From: Streptococcaceae bacterium AF77-01CM03A | Lineage (GTDB): Bacteria > Bacillota > Bacilli > Lactobacillales > Streptococcaceae | Assembly: GCA_027665725.1 (NCBI GenBank) | Contig: JAQDDS010000001.1 | Coordinates: 372,001-436,000 of the forward strand | Reading direction: 5' to 3' | DNA length: 64,000 nt | Shown: piece by piece, positions 18,894-31,128 of the stretch | Layout: each line of letters begins with the position of its first letter | Numbering within the stretch: position 1 is the first letter of the stretch | The notes under the pieces: generated by a model | Told to the model about the DNA's origin: nothing | Seen by the model: only the letters and a program-made list of their open reading frames with translations | Databases searched by the model: none | Program-made: the position numbers and the translations under genes

Positions 18894-21176
18894 ATGTACA
18901 ATTATCCTGTACTTATTCATTATCATCGTAAGGATGGAGCGTATCAGAATTGCAACTTTAGTAAGGGGTCAGCTGATTCAGTAGAATTTGTTAAAGAGGA
19001 AGAATATTTTGGAGAGAAGTTTTCATTTACTCAATCAAGTGAAAGTGCTCTTTCACAAATGGTTTTTATGGTTGAAAAAGATGGAGTTACCAAAGAATAC
19101 CCTATCCGATTTAATTATTATCCACTTCTAACGGAAGTGTGGATTTTGGATGAAGATGATACAGTTTATTATTCTGAAAATCCAGCCATTGCAAGTCCAC
19201 ACTATAAAGACCAAAATCCATTTGCTTTTGATAAGGCTATCAATAGTGCAAGTTTTGACCACCACTGGGGTTACCAAGGAGAACTGGGATGCAAGGTTTC
19301 CGAAGAAGAAACAAGCTTTAAACTTTGGTCGCCAACAGCAACAACTGTACAAGTTGTAGTCTATGAATCAGCAAGCAATGACGCTCCTATCCTAAAAACT
19401 TATGAAATGAAACGTGGGAATAGTTATTCCTATAGTCACAAGGATAATACAATTGGTGTTTGGACTCTAACAGTTCCAGAAAGTCTTGCAGGTCGCGCTT
19501 ATCAATATCAGATAGATTTTCCTCATCATCAATCATTAACCCGGGATCCATACACAATTGCGACAAGTCCAAATGGTAAACGTTCAGCGATCCTTTCAGA
19601 AAAAGAACGTCAAGTTGAAGGTTTTGAAGTTAAGAATGGAACGGAAGCAACTTGGCGATTAGAAAATCCTTGCCAAGCGGTTATTTACGAAATGCACGTA
19701 CGTGACTTGACCAAATCTGAAACTTCTGGTGTTGCTCCAGAATTAAGAGGTACTTTCTTAGGTGCTGCCCAAACTGGAACAGTTAATCACTTCGGTCAGT
19801 CTACTGCATTTGACTATATCAAAGAACTTGGTGTGAACTATGTTCAACTGCAACCAATTGCTGATCGTCATAAAGAGTATGATTCAGATGGTAATGTGAC
19901 CTACAACTGGGGCTATGACCCACAGAACTACAATGCACCAGAAACTAGCATGTCTACAAATTCAAGTGATCCGGGTCAAGTCATCCGCGATTTGAAGACG
20001 ATGATTCAAGCTTATCATGATGCTGGAATTGGCGTTATTATGGATGTAGTATACAATCATACGTTTTCAACTGTTGATGCCCCATTCCAAACAACGGTAC
20101 CAGACTATTATTACCGAATGAACCGTGATGGAAGCTATCAAAATGGGACAGGTGTAGGAAACGAGACTGCCAGTGAACACGAAATGTTCCGTAAGTATAT
20201 GATTGATTCACTACTCTATTGGGTGAATGAGTTTAATATCGATGGTTTCCGCTTTGACTTGATGGGAATCCATGACATTAAAACGATGCAGATGATTCGT
20301 TGGGCTATGGATGAAGTCGATCCTAAAATCATCCTTTATGGAGAAGGTTGGGATATGGGTACTGGTCTAGCACCTTATGATAAGGCTAAGAAAGACAATG
20401 CCTATCAGTTACCTAATATTGGATTTTTCAATGATGATCAACGTAATGCGGTTAAGGGTGCTGAAGTTTATGGTGATATCAAATCAGGTTTCGTAAGTGG
20501 TGCTGCCACTGAACCAATTGTTGCCAAAGCTATTCTTGGTAGTCGTGAACTGGGCTCTTATTTAAGCCCTAACCAGGTTGTCAATTATGTAGAAGCCCAT
20601 GATAACTATAACTTGCATGATTTATTAGCGACACTTCATCCAACAGAAGACCAAGCAAGTATCATGAAAAAGGTAGAAACAGCAACTGCAATGAATCTCC
20701 TCATGCAAGGTATCTCCTTTATGGAACTTGGTCAAGAGTTTGGACGTACCAAACTGGTTCCTACAGGTGAAAACGGTGAGTTGACCCATGATGATCGCGA
20801 ACGTGCTATGAACAGTTACAATGCTCCAGATGCTGTTAACCAGGTAGACTGGGACTTAATCAATGAGCGTCAGGATAGTATTGAATTTATTCGTCAGATT
20901 ATAGGTCTTAAAACAAAGAGCAGTGCCTTTTCATACCCTACATACGAGGAAGTATACCGTCACGTCTTTGTTCACACAGCTATTGAAAATAGTGGCTGGA
21001 TTGTCTATGAAATTCAGGAAGATGACGAGCATTACTTAGTGGTCTTTAATGCTAAAGGAGAATCCCACTATTATGAAAATGCGGGAAACCTTGAAATGCG
21101 AATCACTAATAGCCGTTCAAACCAAGAAAACACTCTTGAGAATGTGAGTGTAGCAGTCATGAATGTTTTAGTTTAA
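18894..21176 (+). CDS. pulA: Type I pullulanase (intracellular)
   Basis: This enzyme cleaves alpha-1,6 branches in pullulan, limit dextrins or glycogen. The 760-residue protein has N-terminal carbohydrate-binding/CBM48-like modules and a GH13 catalytic barrel with the type I motif YNWGYDPQNY, the nucleophile Asp near 455 (GFRFDLMGI), acid/base Glu in YGEGWDMG, and VEAHDNYNLHD. No signal peptide or LPXTG anchor is present, so it acts inside the cell, unlike surface SpuA/PulA enzymes. It lies next to the glycogen operon, consistent with debranching stored glycogen or imported maltodextrin. Confidence 0.93.
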   Translation: MYNYPVLIHYHRKDGAYQNCNFSKGSADSVEFVKEEEYFGEKFSFTQSSESALSQMVFMVEKDGVTKEYPIRFNYYPLLTEVWILDEDDTVYYSENPAIASPHYKDQNPFAFDKAINSASFDHHWGYQGELGCKVSEEETSFKLWSPTATTVQVVVYESASNDAPILKTYEMKRGNSYSYSHKDNTIGVWTLTVPESLAGRAYQYQIDFPHHQSLTRDPYTIATSPNGKRSAILSEKERQVEGFEVKNGTEATWRLENPCQAVIYEMHVRDLTKSETSGVAPELRGTFLGAAQTGTVNHFGQSTAFDYIKELGVNYVQLQPIADRHKEYDSDGNVTYNWGYDPQNYNAPETSMSTNSSDPGQVIRDLKTMIQAYHDAGIGVIMDVVYNHTFSTVDAPFQTTVPDYYYRMNRDGSYQNGTGVGNETASEHEMFRKYMIDSLLYWVNEFNIDGFRFDLMGIHDIKTMQMIRWAMDEVDPKIILYGEGWDMGTGLAPYDKAKKDNAYQLPNIGFFNDDQRNAVKGAEVYGDIKSGFVSGAATEPIVAKAILGSRELGSYLSPNQVVNYVEAHDNYNLHDLLATLHPTEDQASIMKKVETATAMNLLMQGISFMELGQEFGRTKLVPTGENGELTHDDRERAMNSYNAPDAVNQVDWDLINERQDSIEFIRQIIGLKTKSSAFSYPTYEEVYRHVFVHTAIENSGWIVYEIQEDDEHYLVVFNAKGESHYYENAGNLEMRITNSRSNQENTLENVSVAVMNVLV

Positions 21177-21183
21177 AAAAAAT

Positions 21184-21214
21184 AAAACTCAAGATTAATC
21201 TTGAGTTTTTTTAT
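21184..21214 (+). terminator. Terminator of pulA
   Basis: A near-perfect palindrome, AAAACTCAAGAT paired with ATCTTGAGTTTT, is followed by T's. A-rich flank suggests it could also work in reverse. Confidence 0.93.
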
Positions 21215-21261
21215 ATATAAATTTATCCTAATAAAAAATATGGAAATATTACTAAAAATAG

Positions 21262-21289
21262 TTGAAAATTTCAGAAAATTTGATAAAAT
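21262..21289 (+). promoter_or_regulatory. Orphan promoter-like element with CodY box
   Basis: TTGAAA (21262-21267) and a TG-extended TAAAAT (21284-21289) are 16 bases apart. The spacer and -35 overlap 21266-21280, AAATTTCAGAAAATT, which matches the CodY consensus at 14 of 15. It is about 300 bases upstream of glgB with no gene in between. Confidence 0.5.
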
Positions 21290-21518
21290 TGTACTTAAGA
21301 TACTTTATCCGAACAAAAAGATTTATTTGTGAAAATAACGTTAAGTTTTTTGTGGTGTCTGTTTTGCAAAATTAGGATTAAAAAAAATATTGTAAGCAAT
21401 TTAATGCTACAAGAACTGAAATCAATGTAGAATATCATTAAATAGTGAAAATATAAGAAATGTCAAGATAATTATTTGAAGATTTTCTAAAAAATATTTA
21501 TGATAATTCGGAAATTGG

Positions 21519-21547
21519 TTGAAAGTTTTCTTAAAAGATTGTATAAT
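21519..21547 (+). promoter_or_regulatory. glgBCDA promoter
   Basis: TTGAAA (21519-21524), 17 bases, TATAAT (21542-21547), about 39 bases upstream of glgB. Confidence 0.88.
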
Positions 21548-21554
21548 AGAAATA

Positions 21555-21569
21555 TAGAAAACGCTTACA
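21555..21569 (+). promoter_or_regulatory. cre (CcpA) site at glg promoter
   Basis: TAGAAAACGCTTACA matches the cre consensus WTGAAARCGYTTWCW at 14 of 15 positions. It begins 7 bases after the -10, over the predicted transcription start, the position expected for CcpA repression in good carbon sources. Confidence 0.85.
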
Positions 21570-21585
21570 ATATAAAGGGGGATTT

Positions 21586-23514
21586 ATGGATACATTAGAA
21601 GCTTTAAGAACTTTTACAACAGGCGAAAATTTCCATCTTCAACACTATTTGGGCGCTCATCGTGAGGAGAAAGATGGGGAATGGGGTTACACATTCCGTG
21701 TTTGGGCTCCAAATGCGCAAGCTGTTCATCTAGTTGGTGATTTCACGAATTGGGTTGAAAATCAAATCCCTATGGTTCGAAATGAATCTGGAGTTTGGGA
21801 AGTTTTTACAACTTTAGCCCAGGAGGGTCAGATTTATAAATATCATATCACACGGGCTAACGGTCATCAGCTTATGAAGATTGATCCTTTAGCTGTTCGG
21901 TATGAAGCACGTCCAGGAACAGGGGCTGTTTTAACAGAAATCCCAGAAAAGAAATGGAAGGATGGACTTTGGTTAGCTCGTAGAAAACGTTTGGGATTTT
22001 TTGAAAGACCGGTTAATATCTATGAAGCACATGCTGGTTCGTGGAAACGAAATCCAGATGGAACTCCATACAGTTTTGCTCAATTAAAAGAAGAGTTGAT
22101 TCCTTACTTAGTTGAGATGAACTACACTCATATTGAGTTTATGCCTCTGATGGCGCATCCGCTTGGTTTGAGCTGGGGCTATCAACTCATGGGGTATTTT
22201 GGTTTAGAACATTCTTACGGAAGACCAGAAGAGTTTCAAGACTTTGTTGAAGAGTGTCATTTAAACAATATCGGAGTTATCGTTGACTGGGTTCCAGGTC
22301 ATTTTACTATCAATGATGATGCCCTAGCTTATTATGACGGAACACCAACTTTTGAATATCAAGACCATAACAAAGCTCATAACTATGGTTGGGGAGCATT
22401 AAACTTCGACTTAGGGAAAAACGAAGTACAATCCTTCTTGATTTCAAGCATTAAGTTCTGGATTGATTTTTATCATTTAGATGGTATCCGTGTCGATGCT
22501 GTAAGCAATATCCTTTATCTTGATTATGATAATGCGCCTTGGACTCCAAATAAAGACGGTGGAAATCTTAACTACGAAGGCTATTATTTCCTTCAGCGTT
22601 TAAATACTGTTATTAAGCTAGCTCACCCTGATGTCATGATGATTGCAGAGGAGAGCTCTTCAGCTACTAAAATTACAGGTCCAAAAGAGATTGGCGGTCT
22701 TGGATTTGATTACAAGTGGAATATGGGCTGGATGAATGACATTCTCCGTTTCTACGAAGAAGATCCAATTTACCGCAAGTATGATTTTAACCTTGTAACC
22801 TTCAGTTTTATGTATGTCTTTAATGAAAATTATCTCCTACCATTTTCACATGATGAGGTGGTTCATGGTAAGAAAAGTATGATGCATAAGATGTGGGGAG
22901 ACCGTTATAATCAGTTTGCAGGACTGAGAAACCTTTATACTTATCAAATTTGTCACCCAGGTAAGAAATTACTCTTTATGGGTAGCGAATTCGGTCAATT
23001 CTTAGAGTGGAAATCAGAAGAGCAATTAGAGTGGTCAAACCTTGAAGATCCAATGAATGCTAAGATGAAATACTTCACATCTCAACTGAATCAACTTTAC
23101 AAAGACCATCGTTGTCTTTGGGAAATTGATACAAGTTATGATGGAATTGAAATCATCGATGCTGATAATAGAGATCAGAGTGTTCTATCCTTTATTCGTA
23201 AGGGTAAAAAAGGCGAGATGCTGGTCTGTGTCTTCAACATGGCACCGGTTGAACGTCCTGATTTTACAATTGGATTACCAGTTGCAGGTGTTTACGAAGA
23301 AATTTGGAATACAGAGTTGGAACAATGGGGTGGAGTTTGGAAAGAACACAACCAAACTGTTCAAACTCAAGAAGGGCTATGGAAGGATTATGAGCAGACA
23401 TTGACCTTTACCTTGCCAGCTATGGGTGCAAGTATTTGGAAAATCAAACGTCGCTTGAAACCTACAAAAAAAGAATCAAATAAATCTCAAAAAGGAGTAG
23501 AAAATGAAGAATGA
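21586..23514 (+). CDS. glgB: 1,4-alpha-glucan (glycogen) branching enzyme
   Basis: GlgB makes alpha-1,6 branches in glycogen. The 642-residue GH13 protein has an N-terminal CBM48-like module ([19 protein letters not shown]), then the barrel with [10 protein letters not shown] (catalytic Asp), MIAEESSS (Glu) and [13 protein letters not shown]. It ends in a charged tail rich in Lys, Ser and Glu. The ATG follows AAGGGGG. Its end overlaps glgC by 11 bases, and the four glg genes form one translationally coupled operon under the promoter and cre site upstream. Confidence 0.95.
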   Translation: MDTLEALRTFTTGENFHLQHYLGAHREEKDGEWGYTFRVWAPNAQAVHLVGDFTNWVENQIPMVRNESGVWEVFTTLAQEGQIYKYHITRANGHQLMKIDPLAVRYEARPGTGAVLTEIPEKKWKDGLWLARRKRLGFFERPVNIYEAHAGSWKRNPDGTPYSFAQLKEELIPYLVEMNYTHIEFMPLMAHPLGLSWGYQLMGYFGLEHSYGRPEEFQDFVEECHLNNIGVIVDWVPGHFTINDDALAYYDGTPTFEYQDHNKAHNYGWGALNFDLGKNEVQSFLISSIKFWIDFYHLDGIRVDAVSNILYLDYDNAPWTPNKDGGNLNYEGYYFLQRLNTVIKLAHPDVMMIAEESSSATKITGPKEIGGLGFDYKWNMGWMNDILRFYEEDPIYRKYDFNLVTFSFMYVFNENYLLPFSHDEVVHGKKSMMHKMWGDRYNQFAGLRNLYTYQICHPGKKLLFMGSEFGQFLEWKSEEQLEWSNLEDPMNAKMKYFTSQLNQLYKDHRCLWEIDTSYDGIEIIDADNRDQSVLSFIRKGKKGEMLVCVFNMAPVERPDFTIGLPVAGVYEEIWNTELEQWGGVWKEHNQTVQTQEGLWKDYEQTLTFTLPAMGASIWKIKRRLKPTKKESNKSQKGVENEE

Positions 23515-24646
23515 AATGCTAGCTTTAATCCTTGCCGGTGGGCAAGGAACTCGTCTTGGTAAACTCACCCAAAGCATTGCAAAACCAGCTGTGCAATTTG
23601 GTGGGCGCTACCGTATCATTGACTTTGCTCTTTCTAACTGTGCCAACTCTGGTATCCACAATGTTGGGGTTATCACACAGTATCAACCTCTTGCTCTTAA
23701 CAATCACATCGGGAACGGTTCGAGCTGGGGTCTAGATGTAATTGATTCAGGTGTTTCAATCCTTCAACCTTACTCTGCAAGCGAAGGAAATCGTTGGTTC
23801 GAAGGTACGAGTCACGCGATTTACCAAAATATCGACTATATCGATAGCATCAATCCTGAGTATGTTTTAATTCTTTCAGGAGACCATATCTACAAAATGG
23901 ACTATGATGATATGCTCCAATCACACAAGGATAACAATGCCAGCTTGACTGTAGCTGTCTTGGATGTACCATTAAAAGAAGCTAGTCGTTTCGGTATCAT
24001 GAATACAGATGCTAATAATCGTATTGTTGAATTCGAAGAAAAACCTGCTCAACCAAAATCAACTAAGGCATCAATGGGAATTTATATTTTCGATTGGAAA
24101 CGTCTGCGCAATATGCTCGTTGCAGCTGAAAAGAATAATATTGACATGTCAGACTTTGGTAAGAATGTTATTCCTAACTACTTAGAGTCTGGAGAAAGTG
24201 TTTATGCCTATGAATTCAGTGGATACTGGAAGGATGTCGGCACTATCGAATCGCTTTGGGAAGCAAATATGGAATATATTTCTCCAGAAAACGCTCTAGA
24301 TAGCCGTAATCGTCAATGGAAAATCTATTCTCGTAACCTGATCTCTCCACCAAACTTTATTGGAGAACATGCTCATGTAGAAGATTCTCTCGTAGTAGAT
24401 GGATGTTATGTGGATGGTACTGTGAAGCACTCTATCTTATCTACAGCAGCACAAGTTCGTGAAGGAGCAGAAGTTGTTGATTCTGTTATCATGAGTGGTG
24501 CAGTAGTCGGAAAAGGTGCTAAGATTAAACGTGCCATTATTGGTGAAGGTGCTATCATTGCTGATGGTGTAGAAATTGATGGAACTGAAGAAGTAGAAGT
24601 AGTCGGATATAACGAAGTAGTGGGGGTAGCAACAGATGAAGATTGA
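23504..24646 (+). CDS. glgC: Glucose-1-phosphate adenylyltransferase, catalytic subunit
   Basis: GlgC makes ADP-glucose, the glycogen precursor. The 380-residue protein has the nucleotide-binding start [17 protein letters not shown], the [18 protein letters not shown] motif, the glucose-1-phosphate site (VEFEEKP) and a C-terminal left-handed beta-helix with hexapeptide-like repeats (about 290-370). It overlaps glgB and glgD. With GlgD it probably forms the heteromer described for Firmicutes. Confidence 0.95.
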   Translation: MKNEMLALILAGGQGTRLGKLTQSIAKPAVQFGGRYRIIDFALSNCANSGIHNVGVITQYQPLALNNHIGNGSSWGLDVIDSGVSILQPYSASEGNRWFEGTSHAIYQNIDYIDSINPEYVLILSGDHIYKMDYDDMLQSHKDNNASLTVAVLDVPLKEASRFGIMNTDANNRIVEFEEKPAQPKSTKASMGIYIFDWKRLRNMLVAAEKNNIDMSDFGKNVIPNYLESGESVYAYEFSGYWKDVGTIESLWEANMEYISPENALDSRNRQWKIYSRNLISPPNFIGEHAHVEDSLVVDGCYVDGTVKHSILSTAAQVREGAEVVDSVIMSGAVVGKGAKIKRAIIGEGAIIADGVEIDGTEEVEVVGYNEVVGVATDED

Positions 24647-25775
24647 TAAATATTCAGCGATTTTAGGAAACACTGTTGGTTTTCATGATATGTCAACCTT
24701 GACGAGTAATCGTCCTGTGGCGAGTTTGCCATTCGGAGGAAAGTATCGCTTGATTGACTTCCCACTCTCAAGTTTAGCAAATGCTGGTGTTCGTAGTGTC
24801 TTTGGAATCTTCCAACAAGATAATATCAGCTCAGTTTTCGACCACATTCGTTCAGGTCGCGAGTGGGGCTTGAATACACTACTTAGTCACTACTATTTAG
24901 GTATTTACAATACACGTGTAGAAAGCAGCACAGTCGGTAAAGAGTATTATCAACAACTCTTGACTTATTTAAAACGTTCTGGATCTAACCAAACTGTTTC
25001 CTTGAACTGCGATGTTTTGGTAAATATTGATCTTGCTCAGGTTTTCCATTTGCATAATACTACAAAATCTCCTATCACAGTTGTTTACAAGAAACTACCT
25101 AAGAAGGATATTTCAGAAGTAAATGCAATCCTTGATATCGATGAAACTGACCATGTGCTTTCTCACAAGCTTTTTGACAAAAAATCAGACCAAAATCTTT
25201 ACAATATGTCTACCGATATCTTTGTCGTTGATACCCCATGGTTGATTGAACGTCTTGAAGAAGAAGCTCAGAAAGAACATCCAGAAAAACTTCGCTATGT
25301 TCTTCGTGATTTGGCAGCTAAAGAAGGTGCTTTTGCCTACGAGTATACTGGCTATTTGGCAAATATTCATTCTGTAGGAACCTACTACCAAGCCAATATT
25401 GATATGCTTGATCAGCATAAATTCTACTCTTTGTTCTCTCCAAATCAAAAGATTCATACAAAGGTGAAAAACGAAGAACCAACTTATTATGCACCTGGTT
25501 GTGAAGTAAATACTTCGCAGTTTGCTTCTGGTAGTATTGTCGAAGGTAAAGTTGTTCGTTCAGTTATTTCTCGTAATGTTCAAATTCATAAAGATAGCTT
25601 AGTTAAAGAGTCTATTATTTTCCCTCGTGTTGTCATTGGTGAAGGCGCTCAAGTTGAGTATGCAATTATTGATAAGGGTGCTGAAGTAGCTGATGGAGTT
25701 GTTATTCGTGGTACAGCAGAGAATCCTGTTGTCATCAAAAAAGGTGAAAAAATAACAGAGGACATTCTTTCATGA
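24636..25775 (+). CDS. glgD: Glucose-1-phosphate adenylyltransferase-like regulatory subunit
   Basis: GlgD is a GlgC paralogue of 379 residues that keeps the fold ([23 protein letters not shown] near 28-50) but lacks the GGxGxRL nucleotide loop at the N-terminus, which instead reads [12 protein letters not shown]. Firmicute GlgD proteins stimulate GlgC rather than act alone. It overlaps glgC by 11 bases and glgA by 4. Confidence 0.94.
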   Translation: MKIDKYSAILGNTVGFHDMSTLTSNRPVASLPFGGKYRLIDFPLSSLANAGVRSVFGIFQQDNISSVFDHIRSGREWGLNTLLSHYYLGIYNTRVESSTVGKEYYQQLLTYLKRSGSNQTVSLNCDVLVNIDLAQVFHLHNTTKSPITVVYKKLPKKDISEVNAILDIDETDHVLSHKLFDKKSDQNLYNMSTDIFVVDTPWLIERLEEEAQKEHPEKLRYVLRDLAAKEGAFAYEYTGYLANIHSVGTYYQANIDMLDQHKFYSLFSPNQKIHTKVKNEEPTYYAPGCEVNTSQFASGSIVEGKVVRSVISRNVQIHKDSLVKESIIFPRVVIGEGAQVEYAIIDKGAEVADGVVIRGTAENPVVIKKGEKITEDILS

Positions 25776-27205
25776 AAATTTTATTTGTAGCAGCCGAAGG
25801 AGCCCCTTTCTCTAAAACAGGTGGCTTGGGAGATGTTATCGGGGCTCTTCCAAAATCATTAGTTAAAGCTGGTCATGAAGTTGCTGTTATCCTGCCATAC
25901 TATGACATGGTGGAAGCCAAGTTTGGTGATCAAATTGAAGATGTTCTCCAATTTGAAGTATACGTTGGTTGGCGTAGACAATTTTGTGGCATTAAGAAGA
26001 CTGTTTTAAATGGTGTTACCTTCTACTTTATTGACAACCAGTATTATTTCTTCCGTGGTCATGTGTATGGTGATTTCGATGATGGTGAACGCTTTGCTTT
26101 CTTCCAACTTGCAGCCTTAGAATCTATGGAGCGTATTGGATTTATTCCTGATGTTCTTCATGCTCATGATTATCATACAGCTATGATTCCTTTCTTGTTG
26201 AAGGAAAAATACAGATGGATCCAGGCCTATCAAAACATTAAGACTGTCTTAACAATCCACAACCTGGAATTCCAAGGTCAATTCTCTGAAGGTATGCTTT
26301 GGGATTTGTTCCGAGTTGGATTTGAACGCTATGCGGATGGTACAGTTCGCTGGAATGACTGCCTGAACTGGATGAAGGCTGGTATCCTCTATGCAGATCG
26401 TGTATCTACTGTATCGCCAAGCTATGCTTATGAAATCATGACAACAGAGTTTGGATGTGGTTTGGATCAAATTCTTCGAATGGAGTCTGGTAAGGTTTCT
26501 GGTATTGTAAATGGAATCGATACGGATCTTTATAATCCAGAGACGGATCCTTTGTTGGATTACCATTTTAACAAGTCTGACCTATCAGGAAAAGCTCAGA
26601 ATAAAGCTAAACTTCAAGAAAAAGTTGGTCTTCCAGTTCGTCCCGATGTCCCAATGATTGGTATTGTGTCGCGTTTGACAAGACAAAAAGGTTTTGATGT
26701 CGTTGTTGAAGGTTTGCATCGCATGCTTCAAGAAGATGTTCAGATCGTTCTCTTGGGTACAGGTGATCCTGGTTTTGAACAAGCCTTCTCATGGTTTGGT
26801 CAAGTATTCCCAGATAAACTTTCTGCCAATATTACCTTTGATGTCAAGCTAGCACAAGAAATTTATGCAGCCTGTGATATTTTTCTCATGCCAAGTCGTT
26901 TTGAACCTTGTGGACTTTCTCAAATGATGGCTATGCGTTATGGAACATTACCACTTGTTCATGAGGTAGGCGGGTTGAGAGATACTGTCCAACCATTCAA
27001 TCCAATTGAAGGAACGGGTACAGGATTTAGTTTTAATAACTTAACCTCTTACTGGCTAAATTGGGCATTACAAACAGCCTTGGATGTCTACTATAATCAT
27101 CCAGATGTCTGGAATAAGCTTCAAATCCAAGCAATGGAATGTGACTTCTCTTGGGATACAGCTTGTCAGTCTTACCTTGACTTGTATCACAGCTTAGCAA
27201 ATTAA
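25772..27205 (+). CDS. glgA: Glycogen synthase
   Basis: GlgA (GT5) extends alpha-1,4 chains from ADP-glucose. The 477-residue protein has the ADP-glucose loop [10 protein letters not shown] with Lys15, the HAHDYHTA motif, and the C-terminal GT-B signature [18 protein letters not shown]. The ATG overlaps the glgD stop (ATGA). No glgP phosphorylase follows; the operon ends at a terminator, so breakdown may depend on genes elsewhere together with the adjacent pulA. Confidence 0.96.
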   Translation: MKILFVAAEGAPFSKTGGLGDVIGALPKSLVKAGHEVAVILPYYDMVEAKFGDQIEDVLQFEVYVGWRRQFCGIKKTVLNGVTFYFIDNQYYFFRGHVYGDFDDGERFAFFQLAALESMERIGFIPDVLHAHDYHTAMIPFLLKEKYRWIQAYQNIKTVLTIHNLEFQGQFSEGMLWDLFRVGFERYADGTVRWNDCLNWMKAGILYADRVSTVSPSYAYEIMTTEFGCGLDQILRMESGKVSGIVNGIDTDLYNPETDPLLDYHFNKSDLSGKAQNKAKLQEKVGLPVRPDVPMIGIVSRLTRQKGFDVVVEGLHRMLQEDVQIVLLGTGDPGFEQAFSWFGQVFPDKLSANITFDVKLAQEIYAACDIFLMPSRFEPCGLSQMMAMRYGTLPLVHEVGGLRDTVQPFNPIEGTGTGFSFNNLTSYWLNWALQTALDVYYNHPDVWNKLQIQAMECDFSWDTACQSYLDLYHSLAN

Positions 27206-27211
27206 ATAAAT

Positions 27212-27243
27212 AAAATCGTATGATGCTTTCATACGATTTTTTG
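27212..27243 (+). terminator. Terminator of the glg operon
   Basis: AAAATCGTATGA (27212-27223) pairs with TCATACGATTTT (27229-27240) and is followed by T's. Confidence 0.93.
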
Positions 27244-27267
27244 AGATGATGAAAGTTTGGGGAATAA

Positions 27268-27909
27268 ATGAATAAAGCTAGAGGACTCTGTGTCCTAGAT
27301 GTTGATGGAACTCTGATAGAAGAAGAGGTTATTGATTTATTAGGGAAAGAGGCAGAGTGCGAAGAAGAAGTAGCCCTGCTAACGGCTCAAGCGATGAGTG
27401 GAGAATTAGAGTTCGAAGTAAGTTTAAAAAAACGTGTTTCCCTTCTTAAAGGACTCTCTATCAATGTTTTTGATAAGATTTATCATAACCTGCACCTTAG
27501 TAAAAATGCTACCCAGTTTATAAAAGTTCTTCAAAAAAATCAGATTGAAGTCGGTTTAGTATCAGGCGGATTTACCACTATTGTAGAAAGATTAGCAAAA
27601 GATTTAGGGGTTTCATTATATACTGCAAATCAGCTAGAAATCAGAGATGATCATTTAACTGGAAATCTTATTGGCCCTATTATAAGCAGAGAAGTTAAAG
27701 AAAAAACATTGCTCAGTTGGGCTAAAGAATTAGAGGTACCTTTCGAGAGGACAATAGCTATCGGTGATGGAGCTAATGACTTAAAAATGCTTAAAAGTGC
27801 AGGACTTGGTATAGGCTTTTGTGCCAAGGATATTGTGAAAAAGGAAATAAATCTTCAGGTAGATGAGAGAGATTTTGGGAAAGTTTTGAAAATGATAGAC
27901 TTCCTTTAG
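27268..27909 (+). CDS. serB: Phosphoserine phosphatase-like HAD hydrolase
   Basis: The 213-residue HAD protein has motif I with D11 and D13 (LDVDGTL), a motif II serine (GLVSGGF), a lysine (EVKEKTLL) and motif III GDGANDLKML, all typical of SerB, which dephosphorylates L-phosphoserine in serine synthesis. Related HAD enzymes act on other phosphates, and no serA/serC is nearby, so substrate is likely but not proven. Glycerate kinase follows 18 bases later; both concern three-carbon/serine metabolism. Confidence 0.82.
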   Translation: MNKARGLCVLDVDGTLIEEEVIDLLGKEAECEEEVALLTAQAMSGELEFEVSLKKRVSLLKGLSINVFDKIYHNLHLSKNATQFIKVLQKNQIEVGLVSGGFTTIVERLAKDLGVSLYTANQLEIRDDHLTGNLIGPIISREVKEKTLLSWAKELEVPFERTIAIGDGANDLKMLKSAGLGIGFCAKDIVKKEINLQVDERDFGKVLKMIDFL

Positions 27910-27927
27910 ATAGAAAGAGGAATCAAA

Positions 27928-29037
27928 ATGAAAATTGTTATAGCACCTGACTCGTTCAAGGAGAGTCTTCCTGCAAAACAAGTGGCAGAAGCTATAAAAA
28001 GAGGATTCGAAAAGGCTATACCAAACGTGGAGTGTTTACTTTTACCTGTTGGTGATGGAGGTGAAGGAACAGTAGACGCCATTAAAAGTTCCCTAGGTCT
28101 AGAAGAAAAAACAGTCCAGGTAACTGGCCCTTTTGGTGATGAGGTTTTGATGTCTTACTTTCAAAAAGGAGATTTAGCTCTATTTGAAGTTGCAAATTTA
28201 GTAGGTCCTGCTAAAATCCATTTTGAAAAACGTAATCCTCTAGAGATTCAAACAAAGGGAATTGGTCAACTAATTCTCCATTTGATAGACCAAGGGATTA
28301 AAGATATCTACGTCGGTGTCGGTGGTACGGCTAGTAATGATGGTGGAATTGGCATTGCTTCAGGACTGGGTTTTCAGTTTTATGATAAAAACGGAATTGT
28401 ACTTCAAGCAAATGGTCAATCTCTATTTGATATCAGGAAAATTTCGAAGGAGGGAGTGCTTCAAATTCCTTCTGACGTACATATAAAAATACTTGCAGAT
28501 GTGACCAATCCGCTTTGTGGACCTCATGGTGCTACCTTCACATTTGGAAAACAAAAGGGATTGGATCCATCTAAATTTCAAGAAGTTGATGCTGCTATTA
28601 AAGACTTCTATAGTAAAATTGGACCTGAAATATTAAAATTAGATGGTGCAGGAGCTGGAGGTGGTATTGCAGCTGGCTTGTGTGCCTTCGCTGGAGCAGA
28701 GATTGTATCTGGTATCCAAACTTGTTTGGATTTGATAAAGTTCGATCAAAAAGTTGTAAATGCTGACCTAGTGATTGTTGGCGAAGGTAGACTGGACTCG
28801 CAAAGTCTAGCTGGAAAGGCGCCAATTGGAGTAGCAAAAAGAACACCTAGGGGTGTTCCGGTTCTTGCTATTTGTGGTAGTTTATCAGAGGATTTACCAC
28901 CTTTACCATTTGAGAATATAGTCGCTGCTTTTTCCATACTTGAAAAAAATGAACCGTTAGCAGATAGTTTAAAAAAAGCAGCAGTTTATTTAGAAAATAC
29001 AGCTGCAAGTATTGCCCGAATCATGTCCTTGAGATAG
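27928..29037 (+). CDS. glxK: Glycerate kinase
   Basis: This 369-residue protein belongs to the GlxK/GarK family that phosphorylates D-glycerate (usually to 2-phosphoglycerate). Signatures: [19 protein letters not shown] at the start, [22 protein letters not shown] near 130-143, [12 protein letters not shown], and [15 protein letters not shown] near 280. It is probably co-transcribed with serB. The stop lies 2 bases from the stop of the convergent DUF1694 gene, with no room for a terminator. Downstream eno would use the 2-phosphoglycerate. Confidence 0.92.
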   Translation: MKIVIAPDSFKESLPAKQVAEAIKRGFEKAIPNVECLLLPVGDGGEGTVDAIKSSLGLEEKTVQVTGPFGDEVLMSYFQKGDLALFEVANLVGPAKIHFEKRNPLEIQTKGIGQLILHLIDQGIKDIYVGVGGTASNDGGIGIASGLGFQFYDKNGIVLQANGQSLFDIRKISKEGVLQIPSDVHIKILADVTNPLCGPHGATFTFGKQKGLDPSKFQEVDAAIKDFYSKIGPEILKLDGAGAGGGIAAGLCAFAGAEIVSGIQTCLDLIKFDQKVVNADLVIVGEGRLDSQSLAGKAPIGVAKRTPRGVPVLAICGSLSEDLPPLPFENIVAAFSILEKNEPLADSLKKAAVYLENTAASIARIMSLR

Positions 29038-29039
29038 AG

Positions 29040-29483
29040 TTAACCAAACCATTTTTTCCAGAGAGAAGTAGGAGCTTTCTGCTCTTTCTCTTGCCATAAG
29101 TCTGAAAAGGCCTTTCTGAGGTCTTTTTCGCTTGTTTGAACCGGAACATCACTATGGATAACCAGTCCGAAAGGAGAAGAGTTATGATCTTCAGAAACGA
29201 TAGTTGCTTGGCAGTCAGCATCTTTGGCTTGTTTTAAATAATAGACTTGTTTTTCAAACTCAACTTGAGGAGAAATTTTGACAAATAGAGGTTCAGTTTC
29301 TTTTTTAAAAGTCTCTAAAATTGTTAAAAATACCTTTTGAAATTTGTCATCATTCGCAGTAGCGAGTTCGGCGTATCCAAGGACACGTTCTTCAAATGTT
29401 CCGAGAAAACGTCTTTGTTCGTCTGGATTTAACTTAAGTCCACCATTGGCTTTTTCTAATATTTTTTTTGATACATCAGTCAT
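29040..29483 (-). CDS. DUF1694 (YueI-like) protein
   Basis: The 147-residue soluble protein matches the YueI/DUF1694 family common in Firmicutes: an N-terminal KILEKANGGLKLNPDEQRRFLGTF..RVLGY pattern and a central region with VEFEKQVYYLKQAK. No catalytic motif is evident and the function is unknown. It is divergent from eno and convergent with glxK, an arrangement I recall from pneumococcus. Confidence 0.82.
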   Translation of the reverse strand: MTDVSKKILEKANGGLKLNPDEQRRFLGTFEERVLGYAELATANDDKFQKVFLTILETFKKETEPLFVKISPQVEFEKQVYYLKQAKDADCQATIVSEDHNSSPFGLVIHSDVPVQTSEKDLRKAFSDLWQEKEQKAPTSLWKKWFG

Positions 29484-29579
29484 AAATATAGTATATCATA
29501 AAAGTCTCTAGATAAGGCAGAAAAGAAAACGATTACTTAACAAACTTAAGGAAAATTTGCACAAAGATAACGTTTTTTC

Positions 29580-29608
29580 TTGAAAAAGGTATCTTTTTAA
29601 GGTATCAT
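29580..29608 (+). promoter_or_regulatory. eno promoter
   Basis: TTGAAA (29580-29585), 17 bases, TATCAT (29603-29608), 38 bases upstream of eno. A cre-like sequence, AAGAAAACGATTACT, lies at about 29522-29536, too far upstream for simple repression. Confidence 0.85.
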
Positions 29609-29643
29609 AGAGGTGTAAAATAATTTAACTCAAAGGAGAGTAA

Positions 29644-30951
<1,308 letters not shown>

Positions 30952-30971
30952 AATAGTTCAGTGAACTAATT

Positions 30972-31003
30972 AAAGCCCTTGGATTTTTCCGAGGGCTTTT
31001 GTA
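30972..31003 (+). terminator. Terminator of eno
   Basis: AAAGCCCTTGG (30972-30982) pairs with CCGAGGGCTTT (30989-30999) around a short ATTTTT loop, followed by T's. Confidence 0.93.
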
Positions 31004-31128
31004 TATTATTAGACAAGCTCAAAGAAATCCAGTCTTGTTTTCGTATTCTAGAGGTGAAAAGAGAGATTTTTAAACGTTTTTTTGGTATAATAATACCCAG
31101 GAAAAACTAGAGAAAGAAGGAGGTTGAG

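Larger units (their letters stand above)
21215..21585 (+). other. 371-bp gene-free region between pulA and glgB
   Basis: No plausible coding frame was found. The right end carries the glgB promoter and cre site. The left half carries an extra promoter-like element with a CodY box (separate entry) and, at 21305-21317, a weak PurBox-like match (11 of 13). The middle is AT-rich without recognisable structure. In pneumococcus, as I recall, gapN lies between the pullulanase gene and glgB, so the orphan control elements may be left from a lost gene. Confidence 0.5.

Noticed and set aside
21305..21317. PurBox-like TTATCCGAACAAA upstream of glgB
   Set aside because: Two mismatches and no purine-related gene downstream; kept only as a note in the region entry.
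21331..21348. TTGTGAAAATAACGTTAA as a Rex binding site
   Set aside because: Only the left half resembles the Rex palindrome.
29522..29536. cre-like AAGAAAACGATTACT upstream of eno
   Set aside because: Two mismatches and a position well upstream of the promoter; not strong enough to report as a site.
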